Translations under genes and position numbers: made by a program
Notes under the pieces: model-generated
What the model was told of the DNA's origin: nothing
Seen by the model: the letters and a program-made list of their open reading frames with translations, nothing else
Databases searched by the model: none
Part shown: positions 47,401-54,029 of the stretch, piece by piece
Numbering within the stretch: position 1 is the first letter of the stretch
Layout of the letters: each line of letters opens with the position of its first letter
Source of the DNA: Rhabdochlamydiaceae bacterium
GTDB taxonomy: Bacteria; Chlamydiota; Chlamydiia; Chlamydiales; Rhabdochlamydiaceae
Length of the DNA: 64,000 nucleotides
Direction of reading: 5' to 3'
Assembly (NCBI GenBank): GCA_019745395.1
Contig: JAIETG010000021.1
Span: forward strand, 25,887 to 89,886

Positions 47401-47946
47401 CTAACGGAACATAGAAAGATCGTATATCCTGGTATGAATGCAACGGCAAGTAATAGCCATGGAACCTCTCTTCTTCTTTCTCATATCGATACGGGACTAA
47501 ATTTTGGAGGTAGGGGATGGACTTTAAGGCCCTTTGATTCTTTAGACTACGTCACGCAGACAGAGCAGAAATTTACAGAAACAGGAGCTGGAGCGTTGAA
47601 CTTATCCGTACGTAAGAACAATGCAATTTTGCTTCGCAATGAACTGGGACTACAGCTAGCCAGTTGCTTATGCTTCAAAGAAACTACTTGGACATTTTCT
47701 CCTAAGATTAGTTGGATCCGAGAAGTACGTGTGCATGGAAAAAATTATACCGCCACATTTGCAGGGACAGATACTTCTTTTGTTGTTACGGGGTATTTTC
47801 CAGATCGCAGCCTAGTGTCTCCCGGAGCTTTGCTATCAGGGACAATGTTGCAAGGCTTACTGCATCTAGATCTTTACTATAACGGAGAGTTCGGACGGAA
47901 ATTTTCAGATAACTCCTTTGGAGGAGAGCTTCGCTTTGGATTCTAA
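44479..47946 (+). CDS. Polyglycine-rich Pmp-like autotransporter, copy 2
   Basis: 1155 residues from ATG 44479 (GGGGAA upstream; ATG 44464 is also in frame). Signal peptide MLRKALLSSTCLYCLSAVAS. Passenger: short beta-rich part, then a Gly-dominated region at about 130-380 with runs up to 11 Gly, then GGAIF and FSSNSA, as in copy 1. The middle section SGTQTLNLNNSSSFTGKILVG is similar but not identical to copy 1. The linker and barrel are identical in protein to copy 1. Same order and spacing indicate tandem duplication followed by homogenisation of the 3' half. Confidence 0.88.
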   Translation: MLRKALLSSTCLYCLSAVASDYEIVNTNSGSNEVQYSLGYRLASITSGNSGIIDLYQINLSPNISLMEAFEPVTGNVTIINTSSAPEVITIYGGSSFQGFYTAPGSSLTISCPFTIEYMSVQGQAGDSPGGGGGLGAGAGLFVSAGSSATISGSSSIPVVFQNCEVIGGAGGAPGANGGSGGSGGEQGDSGIDGNSGIGGGDGSGVVTGGSAGVLGSGGSSPSADYGKPGGSATSGGNGSNGIYGQGGGGGGSGGGGGGGGSGGAAALTLPNTLLGGIGGNGAAGGIGGGGGYGGGGGGGGGGGGGGGAGQTTGSGGPTIAGGSGGSQGQAGLGGTFGGSGVIGSDGSSGESYGNSSSSASGGAGGSGGAGGGGAGLGGAIFVSGDASLTLGNVFFSSNSALGGLGGSGNNGQGVGNHIFLSSFSNQTNAVATTPASLTFDLVDGNTVTVPDVIGGDGGGATITLQGSGGTLILQSGGVSGGSSPSVGYPLGPISIIDGTLIADSSYVFSGANNDINTLAPPVFITNGTLTNQYDNQIEGLGNGGSVSSQTLQLSSSSHLYLNLNSGSYTYGLSDNSSSGQLTGSGTLAVIGSGTQTLNLNNSSSFTGKILVGSANCLSGSCTSGNTTCVINGSIPNSADPLVYSDGVLLVTGEVGATNVFGIVGGGDQANPGNLTIYDELLLQPDSAVRILFANNRDNSHVNVIGDAQINDSDALLTILPGTDVLNLERGSFLSVTGSIIGSGFRGVDSNLFFMTGDLSFSEGAFYIQPRVRPLDSLVVNNDNAKAVGVALSSIAREKDQAFVPILQGFTYFTSPEDLINALNEMQPALLKGQALAGENNALKVQDALSFRMQSLLDSVHCYSIKQNECEKKDKTVHVWLDGFGDILHQKSVFFQGSPQFGYQTKTTGAVLGIDGHFAEHFYAGALGAYTGSTTHWTQSQGNGSITSGYGGMYFSALGDLFYGNASLMGGFGHLTEHRKIVYPGMNATASNSHGTSLLLSHIDTGLNFGGRGWTLRPFDSLDYVTQTEQKFTETGAGALNLSVRKNNAILLRNELGLQLASCLCFKETTWTFSPKISWIREVRVHGKNYTATFAGTDTSFVVTGYFPDRSLVSPGALLSGTMLQGLLHLDLYYNGEFGRKFSDNSFGGELRFGF
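46507..47939 (+). repeat. 1,433-bp identical segment, copy B
   Basis: Partner of 43021-44453 at a constant offset of 3,486 bases, in the same orientation. Confidence 0.9.
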
Positions 47947-47980
47947 AAAATGGGAATATTTAAGAAACTACATAAGTAGA
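47944..47980 (+). repeat. Remnant of a further tandem unit after autotransporter 2
   Basis: After the stop the sequence TAAAAAATGGGAATATTTAAGAAA resembles the junction after copy 1, TAAAAAATGGGGAATATAAAGATGTTAAGAAA, where copy 2 begins. Here it encodes only MGIFKKLHK then stop. This looks like the edge of the duplicated unit or the stub of a lost third copy. Confidence 0.45.
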
Positions 47981-48011
47981 TTTGTGTTTTTGTAATCCTT
48001 GGAAGATGAAT

Positions 48012-49109
48012 TTATATTAAAATTTTTGTTTCTGTTTGGGAGTCTCTAGATGTGAAATATTCTTTTATTTTGTCTTTTTCTTGCTCTGAGAAAGCGTTTA
48101 AACGAAGATCGATTTTTCGCAGGCAAGGTAAATGATCGAAAAATGTGAGTGGGATAGAGGTGAATTTATTTTTACTTAAATCAAGTTCTTCAAGGGAAGA
48201 TAGCGTCTGTAGTGAATGGAGAACAGATAAGGAAGCGCATTTATTATTCGAAAAGTTTAGTTTTTTGATATTCACAAGTTGCGAGCAAATATCAAGGGGA
48301 AGCACTTCGATATAACTCCAGGAAAGATCTAAATCACAAATAAGAGAGAGATCGTGAGTTTGTATCCCTCCTTTGATGTCTTCGATCGAACTCTTCATGA
48401 AAGAACCAGGTATTATTGCATCAGGAGACAGATGTTGTGTGAAACGGCAAAACAGTACAAAAAAACTTGCTTCTACTTTGGCTTGAGCGATCATAGTTAG
48501 CGGCAGGTATTTGATCAATGTATCTACTAAACTAAAAAAACTTAGAGAGTCTAGTTTTTCTTGGCAGATTTCTACTAGCCGTTTTCGGTAGGTGCAGAAG
48601 GCCAATCTTCTGCTTACGGCAATTTTTTGTATTTCTAAAGGTGGAAGTAACTCTCTTATAATAAAAAAAATTGTTTCCTCTGAGAATTGAGAGCTTTTCT
48701 CATAGCAGGATTTTATAAGAGCTTTACTCACATGCACTATATAGAGGAGTAAAGACCTGCCTTCGGAGTTTGGAGAGGCTCTAATGCTTTGAGTAATTTG
48801 TTCATAATCAGCATCAGGTGCAATAAAATAAGCTGTATATTCATTTGCTTGAAGATCCTCTAAAGTGCTTTCTGGAGGAAACGGGGGAGGCAGTTCTTCT
48901 ATACTAGATGATTTTTGTGATTCAATAGTAGGAAGAGGTCTTTCTATGCTATAGCTTCTAGATCTTCTTCTCGGTCTCGGAATATCTGAGCTTGCAATCG
49001 GGATGTTTTCTTTTGCTAAAGAGTTTAGATCGTTGGTAATTCTCGGACTGGAAATAGGGAGGTTGCTATTAGATGAATCATTATTAGTACAAGAAGAAGC
49101 ACTATTCAT
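48012..49109 (-). CDS. Leucine-rich-repeat protein A
   Basis: 365 residues. The C-terminal third holds about four LRR units (YIEVLPLDICSQLVNIKKLN, FSNNKCASLSVLHSLQTL, LEELDLSKNKFTSIPLTFF, LRKIDLRLNAF). The N-terminus is Ser/Pro-rich, then a helical middle. No signal peptide or TM helix, so if it leaves the cell it would be by type III secretion. It is a tandem paralogue of the gene at 49134. LRR proteins in intracellular bacteria often act as host-directed effectors, which is inferred here. Confidence 0.8.
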   Translation of the reverse strand: MNSASSCTNNDSSNSNLPISSPRITNDLNSLAKENIPIASSDIPRPRRRSRSYSIERPLPTIESQKSSSIEELPPPFPPESTLEDLQANEYTAYFIAPDADYEQITQSIRASPNSEGRSLLLYIVHVSKALIKSCYEKSSQFSEETIFFIIRELLPPLEIQKIAVSRRLAFCTYRKRLVEICQEKLDSLSFFSLVDTLIKYLPLTMIAQAKVEASFFVLFCRFTQHLSPDAIIPGSFMKSSIEDIKGGIQTHDLSLICDLDLSWSYIEVLPLDICSQLVNIKKLNFSNNKCASLSVLHSLQTLSSLEELDLSKNKFTSIPLTFFDHLPCLRKIDLRLNAFSEQEKDKIKEYFTSRDSQTETKILI

Positions 49110-49133
49110 AATCAGAGTATCCTTTGCTTTTGT

Positions 49134-50216
49134 CTAAATGAAAACTTCTGTTTTTTGTTCTAGGTTCCGAGTTTCGAAATATTTTTTTATTCTCTCTATT
49201 TCAAGATCAGAGATAGGATTGGAGCGAAGGTCTATTTTCCGCAGATAAGGTAAATGATCAAAAAAAGAGAGAGGAATAGAGGTGAATTTGTTTCTGCTCA
49301 AATCGAGTTCTTCAAGAGAAGATAGCGTTTGTAATGAATGAAGTAGGGGTAAAGAGTCACAGTTATTGCTTGAAAAATTTAGTGCTTTGATGTTTGTAAT
49401 CTGCTCGCAAATGCTGAGGGGGAGGATTTCGATATAACTGTGAGATAGATTTAAATCCTCTATCAGAGAAAGCTCTTGGTGTTGGATCTGCGCTCTAATT
49501 CGGTCAATGGTGGAAATATCTGGTATTTTTTCATAAGGGGATAGTTGCTTTATAAAACGAAGAAGTAGACAAAAAAAACTGGCTTCCACTTTAGCTTGAG
49601 CTATGACAGTCAGGGGTAAATGTCTAATGAGAGCTCTTGTTAGCGCGGGAGTAGTCAAAAGGTTTGTTTTTTGTTTGCACAGTTCTTCTAATTTTTTTTT
49701 ATGTGCGCGTGGTGATGATATGGGGTTAAGAGAAAGTTCTTGCGCCTCCAATGGGGAAATAAGCTCTTTGACAATAGAGGAGATCATTTCTTTTTTCCAT
49801 TGAGAAATCCTTTTAAGACAAGATTCTATTAGGTTTTTGCTTGTACGTGATGCGTAGGGAAATAAGATGTCGCAGCTGGATTTTAAAGGTGATCGAATGT
49901 TTTGAGCAATTTCTTCGTAGCATGCATCTGGGGTGACGAATGAGGCTGTATATTCATTTGCTTTTAGATCATCTAAAGTGGTTTCTGGAGGTAAATCTGG
50001 TAATTGATTGTCTAAGGTTAATCGACTCGTTGCGATAACGGGGAGAGGAGCTTTAAAAATCGTATTGGTTTTTAGAGGTTTGGGCTTATCTATTCCTGTA
50101 ATAGGGATGTGTTTTGTTGCTAAAGAGGCAAAAGTGTTGGCAGGAAGATCCTCTGAGGTGTCTTCACTATCGTAAGGTAGACGTTTTCTAAAAGTACAAG
50201 AAGAGGAGCTATCCAT
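49134..50216 (-). CDS. Leucine-rich-repeat protein B
   Basis: 360 residues, same layout as protein A: TTLDDLKANEYTASFVTPDA versus STLEDLQANEYTAYFIAPDA in the N-terminal part, and nearly identical LRRs (HSLQTLSSLEELDLS, NKFTSIPLSFFDHLPYLRKI). The middle helical part has diverged more. Its end is 24 bases before the start of protein A on the minus strand, so both are probably one operon. No secretion signal of the Sec type. Confidence 0.8.
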   Translation of the reverse strand: MDSSSSCTFRKRLPYDSEDTSEDLPANTFASLATKHIPITGIDKPKPLKTNTIFKAPLPVIATSRLTLDNQLPDLPPETTLDDLKANEYTASFVTPDACYEEIAQNIRSPLKSSCDILFPYASRTSKNLIESCLKRISQWKKEMISSIVKELISPLEAQELSLNPISSPRAHKKKLEELCKQKTNLLTTPALTRALIRHLPLTVIAQAKVEASFFCLLLRFIKQLSPYEKIPDISTIDRIRAQIQHQELSLIEDLNLSHSYIEILPLSICEQITNIKALNFSSNNCDSLPLLHSLQTLSSLEELDLSRNKFTSIPLSFFDHLPYLRKIDLRSNPISDLEIERIKKYFETRNLEQKTEVFI

Positions 50217-50425
50217 AATATGAGTATCTTTTATCTTGCTAACGCAATGACTCTATAATGGATAGCTCTTTTAGATATACGCAAAAATGTTCAGTCATCC
50301 TTTTTTTCAAAATCTAAGACTTTGAACCTTTGTCGAGGCGTGATCATGGGAGTATGTAGCTACTTACTTATTTATTTCCCAATTACATTTATAATAGGTT
50401 AATTGTATTTTTTAAAAAAAGTTAC

Positions 50426-50686
50426 AGGTAACACGGAGATCTCAGGTATTATGATCCAGGAGTGTCTCAAGCCATATCGGATTGTTTATTAGATGGTTTT
50501 ACACCAAACCATCCAGGTTTAAGATCTAACACAACAGAGTACAGTAAAAGTAGAAAATCTGATCCAGTCGATTCTTCTTCCTTTCTTTGGCGGGCTTTGA
50601 CACCTAACAAAGATTTACTGCGTGATGTAGAAAAAACGGGTCAATTAAACGAATCTACGCATCACATTTACGGTGAAGAACTTTAA
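50426..50686 (+). pseudogene. Possible gene fragment
   Basis: An open frame reads HGDLRYYDPGVSQAISDCLL... from just after a TAA with no ATG; the first usable start is GTG 50462 (74 residues, ends IYGEEL). The protein-like reading before the GTG suggests a 5'-truncated remnant. I do not recognise it. Confidence 0.35.
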
Positions 50687-50747
50687 AAACACCGGGACTG
50701 TAAATCCTAGTGTAATTTCGGCTTTTGTAAAATAAAAACGCTAGCTT

Positions 50748-51083
50748 TTACTTTTTTTTCAAATAGCTAAATCCCACAACTCCGAGACCAATTACTATGA
50801 CAACAATGCCTCCTACATACATTAGAGAGGCTACTTGTTCATAGAATTGGACTTTTTTCTGCCCTTCTGAGATTTGACTTTGAGCAGAATTTGTGAGCTC
50901 TTTTCCTACTTGGTGAGAGTAAGGGCTAAGAGAAAAAAGAGCATTGCTTTGATTTACTCTCTCTTGAGCTTGAGAAATTTGACCTTTCCCTTCTAAAACT
51001 TGTTTGTATATGTATTGAGCAGTAAATAGCATGATGATGCCGACTACTGCCAGTACAACTCCGTATATCCGTTTCTTGCTCAT
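50748..51083 (-). CDS. Small two-TM membrane protein
   Basis: 111 residues with TM helices at about 6-25 (IYGVVLAVVGIIMLFTAQYI) and 85-107 (LMYVGGIVVIVIGLGVVGFSY), joined by a Gln/Ser-rich helical segment. It resembles the DUF3185-type small membrane proteins in topology. Function unknown. It lies 74 bases downstream of menB on the same strand and is probably separate. Confidence 0.65.
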   Translation of the reverse strand: MSKKRIYGVVLAVVGIIMLFTAQYIYKQVLEGKGQISQAQERVNQSNALFSLSPYSHQVGKELTNSAQSQISEGQKKVQFYEQVASLMYVGGIVVIVIGLGVVGFSYLKKK

Positions 51084-51157
51084 AGAAAACTCCCATGATA
51101 CTATATGTATATCTTTACATTAGGATCATAGGAGAATTAATTTAAAGAAGTTTGTGT

Positions 51158-51991
51158 CTAAGGTCTTTTAGGGAACTTTTGAAAATTGGGGCGTCTTTTT
51201 TCTAAAAGTGCTTGATGTCCTTCTTGGGCCTCTTCGGTCATGTAGTAAAGAAGTGTTGCGTTCCCCGCAAGTTCTTGAAGTCCTGCTTGTCCATCACAGT
51301 CAGCATTCATGGCAGATTTGAGGCAGCGAAGTGCTAGAGGTGAATGCTCTAAGATGGTTTGACACCATTCGATGGTTGTTTCTTCGAGTTTTTCATAGGG
51401 GACAACGCAATTGACAAGCCCCATACTAAGAGCTTCCTGTGCAGAGTATTTTCTGCAAAGGAACCAAATCTCCCTTGCTTTTTTTTGTCCTACAATGCGC
51501 GCTAGATAGCTTGATCCAAAGCCTCCATCAAAAGATCCCATTTTAGGGCCAACTTGTCCGAAAATAGCATTGTCTGCCGCAATAGTAAGATCGCATACTA
51601 TATGAAGTACATGTCCACCACCAATGGCAAAACCGGCAACCATAGCGATTACAGGCTTGGGACAAGTTCGAATCTGTCTTTGAAAATCGAGAACGTTGAG
51701 TCTTTGAACACCTTGCTCATCTTGATACCCAGCTTCCTGACGAATTCTTTGATCTCCTCCAGAACAAAAGGCCTCCTTGCCAGATCCCGTCAAAATAATG
51801 ACTCCAATTTCCTGGTCTTCTCTAGCATCGTTAAGAGCGTGAGACATTTCTTGTACGGTGAGAGGACGGAAAGCATTTCTAACTTCTGGTCTACAGATTG
51901 TGATTTTACCCATTCCATTTGCTTTATGATACGTAATATCTTGGTAGTTACCACAAGCGATCCATTCTACTTTATCTAGAGTGCCCTGCAT
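51158..51991 (-). CDS. menB: 1,4-dihydroxy-2-naphthoyl-CoA synthase
   Basis: 277-residue crotonase-fold enzyme of menaquinone synthesis that closes the naphthoate ring of o-succinylbenzoyl-CoA. Recognisable by [53 protein letters not shown] and the MenB-specific [19 protein letters not shown] with the catalytic Asp. Chlamydiaceae are known for the futalosine route instead, so a menB is informative about lineage. No other men genes lie next to it. Confidence 0.93.
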   Translation of the reverse strand: MQGTLDKVEWIACGNYQDITYHKANGMGKITICRPEVRNAFRPLTVQEMSHALNDAREDQEIGVIILTGSGKEAFCSGGDQRIRQEAGYQDEQGVQRLNVLDFQRQIRTCPKPVIAMVAGFAIGGGHVLHIVCDLTIAADNAIFGQVGPKMGSFDGGFGSSYLARIVGQKKAREIWFLCRKYSAQEALSMGLVNCVVPYEKLEETTIEWCQTILEHSPLALRCLKSAMNADCDGQAGLQELAGNATLLYYMTEEAQEGHQALLEKRRPNFQKFPKRP

Positions 51992-52441
51992 AAAGATCCT
52001 TCTTAAGTTTGGAGATTATTTAAGTTCGAAAATCTACGCCAGAAAGTTAGATATTGTCAACAGACAGAAGCTAGTTGGCACATGTAATTGGATGTAACTT
52101 TGTATATGTTAAATTTAAAAAAATATTTAACTGGTTAGGGGGATCTGTATAAAGAGTATCTCATGAAATTCAAGGATTCAGATGAATTAATTTTTTTAAT
52201 CAATCTGTTGATTTTTAGCTTCAATGTTTTTTCATAATAAATAAGCGTCATAAATGCTGATGGATGTAGACGTTGGCTTGGTTAGTTAATGCCGTAAATG
52301 AGAAGTTCAACTTTTTATGAATTTATGATTTGGTTCTTTTTAGTTAAATTTTATGTAATATGTTGATTAAATATTTTGATTTGCATATAATAATTTTTTA
52401 TTCAATTTAAATAAAACTTTAAATTAAAAAAAGGGTATAAT
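51992..52441. other. AT-rich divergent intergenic region
   Basis: About 450 bases between menB and the glycine-rich membrane protein gene, with no supported gene. It presumably holds both promoters. Confidence 0.45.
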
Positions 52442-52831
52442 ATGCAAGCTTTGAATTTTGTTGTTGGATCAGTAGTAGTCGCCGGAGGCGCCGCGATTGG
52501 ATCTGTTGTTGGTAAAAACTTCATGACTAATAATGTGCAGTCAGCTGCTGATAGAGCTTTATCAGGCCTTATTGGACAATTTGGAGGCGCAGTTGCAGGA
52601 GGACTTGTCGGGGTAATCGCCAATTCCGCAGGAATATCTTGCGTCGCTAATACTCTGGCAGGGATTGCTCTTGGCGGACTTGGGTTTGGAGCCGCGGGAT
52701 ATTATGGAGTTAAGGATCTTGTATTAAAGACTGATGATCCATCCCTAGGAATATTTACTTATGGGGGCGGGATTTTATTTGGTGCGATTGGAGCTGTGAT
52801 AGGTGGATTGATAGCAGCGAACTCTTCATAA
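52442..52831 (+). CDS. Glycine-rich hydrophobic membrane protein
   Basis: 129 residues, hydrophobic along almost the whole length, with Gly/Ala-rich segments (VVGSVVVAGGAAIGSVVG, GGAVAGGLVGVIANSAG, LAGIALGGLGFGAAGYYG, GGGILFGAIGAVIGGLIAA). Four probable TM segments packed through small residues. Inc-like or glycine-zipper protein of unknown role. AAAGGG precedes the ATG. A strong terminator follows. Confidence 0.6.
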   Translation: MQALNFVVGSVVVAGGAAIGSVVGKNFMTNNVQSAADRALSGLIGQFGGAVAGGLVGVIANSAGISCVANTLAGIALGGLGFGAAGYYGVKDLVLKTDDPSLGIFTYGGGILFGAIGAVIGGLIAANSS

Positions 52832-52852
52832 ATTTAGAATAATATAAAAAAG

Positions 52853-52905
52853 GCAGTTAAAGAATGGCGCCTACGTTTTGTGGGTGTCATTCTTTCTGCT
52901 TTTTT
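52853..52905 (+). terminator. Intrinsic terminator
   Basis: AAAGAATGGCGCC (52859-52871) pairs with GGTGTCATTCTTT (52883-52895) with two G-U pairs, closed outside by GCAG/CTGC and followed by six T (52900-52905). Confidence 0.75.
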
Positions 52906-52943
52906 CAATGGGTAATTTCAAAAAAATCTAACAATCAAAAAAT

Positions 52944-53645
52944 TTAAAGTGTGAGATTTTCTAAAGAAATTAGGGGAAGAGTATCAGGAGGATTGGAGCC
53001 AAACAGCAGAGAGCCATCTAAGCAATTTTCTAAAAGAAACGGTCCAGAACGAGATCTCACAAGGTCCACGAGATGAGCTCCGCAATTAAGAGCAAGCCCA
53101 ATATCCTCAGCTAAACTGCGAATGTAGGTTCCTTTTGAGGAGGCAACATGAATTTTCACTAGAGGATAATCGTATGAAAGAAGCGTAATGTGTGTAGTAA
53201 CTGAAGCTGCAGGTCTTTCTATCGTAATTCCTTTACGAGCCAGTTCATATAATTTTTTTCCCCCGATTTTTTTTGCAGAAAACATAGGAGGGGTCTGTAG
53301 ATAAGTCCCTTGAAAACGGGAAATCACCGAGGCTAGTTCTTCTAGAGAGGGGACATAGGAAGACTCTTCTAGAATGGTTCCTTCACAGTCGTAGGAGTCA
53401 GTACGAACTCCTAGGTGAAGAGTTGCAATATATTCCTTATCTTGTGTTAAAAAGCGGTCAGATAGACGAGTGAAATCCTTCCCGATTAAAAGAAGCATCA
53501 CTCCTGATGCAAAAGGATCTAGAGTACCAGCATGGCCTATTTTTTGTACTTGACAGATCCTTCTTAACACGGAAACAAGACTAAAAGAAGTTTTGCCCTT
53601 AGGCTTGTTTACGAGCAGGAGCCCAGAGGGTTTATTCTGTAGCAT
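52944..53645 (-). CDS. truB: tRNA pseudouridine-55 synthase
   Basis: 233 residues. Catalytic Asp is D43 in GHAGTLDPFASGVM; LLLVNKPKGKTSF at the N-terminus and SSKGTYIRSLAEDIG later are typical. Makes the universal psi-55 in the T loop. Its start overlaps rbfA by 14 bases. In Chlamydia ribF follows truB, but here the next sequence is a terminator for the opposite strand and no ribF is present. Confidence 0.94.
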   Translation of the reverse strand: MLQNKPSGLLLVNKPKGKTSFSLVSVLRRICQVQKIGHAGTLDPFASGVMLLLIGKDFTRLSDRFLTQDKEYIATLHLGVRTDSYDCEGTILEESSYVPSLEELASVISRFQGTYLQTPPMFSAKKIGGKKLYELARKGITIERPAASVTTHITLLSYDYPLVKIHVASSKGTYIRSLAEDIGLALNCGAHLVDLVRSRSGPFLLENCLDGSLLFGSNPPDTLPLISLENLTL

Positions 53646-54018
53646 CGGATGTATGTTGTCTCGTTTTTTGCTCTTGGTGGATCTTTCCTAAAAGGCTATC
53701 GATCGCCATATAAGTATCTACCGATTCGTCTAACTTAAAGGTTAGAGAAGGGAAAAACCTCATGACGACCTTTTTAGAAGCGTGAACCCCAATAAAACCC
53801 GCAGCAGATTGCAATGCTTCGATCGATTGTTTTTTTTCTTCAGGTGTTCCTATAACGCTGATGTGGACTTTTGCATGATGCAAGTCCTTGGTTATATCTA
53901 CGGAAGTCACCGTAATTAAAACGCCTAATCTTGGATCTCTAACCTCTTTTCGAATAACCTCAGAGAGGACTTCTTTTAAAAGAGAATTTAATCGAATAAC
54001 TCGCTTGCTGGCTGCCAT
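53632..54018 (-). CDS. rbfA: Ribosome-binding factor A
   Basis: 128 residues with the single KH-like domain: RLNSLLKEVLSEVIRKEVRDPRLGVLITVTSVDITKDLHHAKVHISV. Helps mature the 30S subunit. It lies between infB (11 bases upstream) and truB, in the usual order. Confidence 0.93.
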   Translation of the reverse strand: MAASKRVIRLNSLLKEVLSEVIRKEVRDPRLGVLITVTSVDITKDLHHAKVHISVIGTPEEKKQSIEALQSAAGFIGVHASKKVVMRFFPSLTFKLDESVDTYMAIDSLLGKIHQEQKTRQHTSDATE

Positions 54019-54029
54019 AAATCCTTTAT

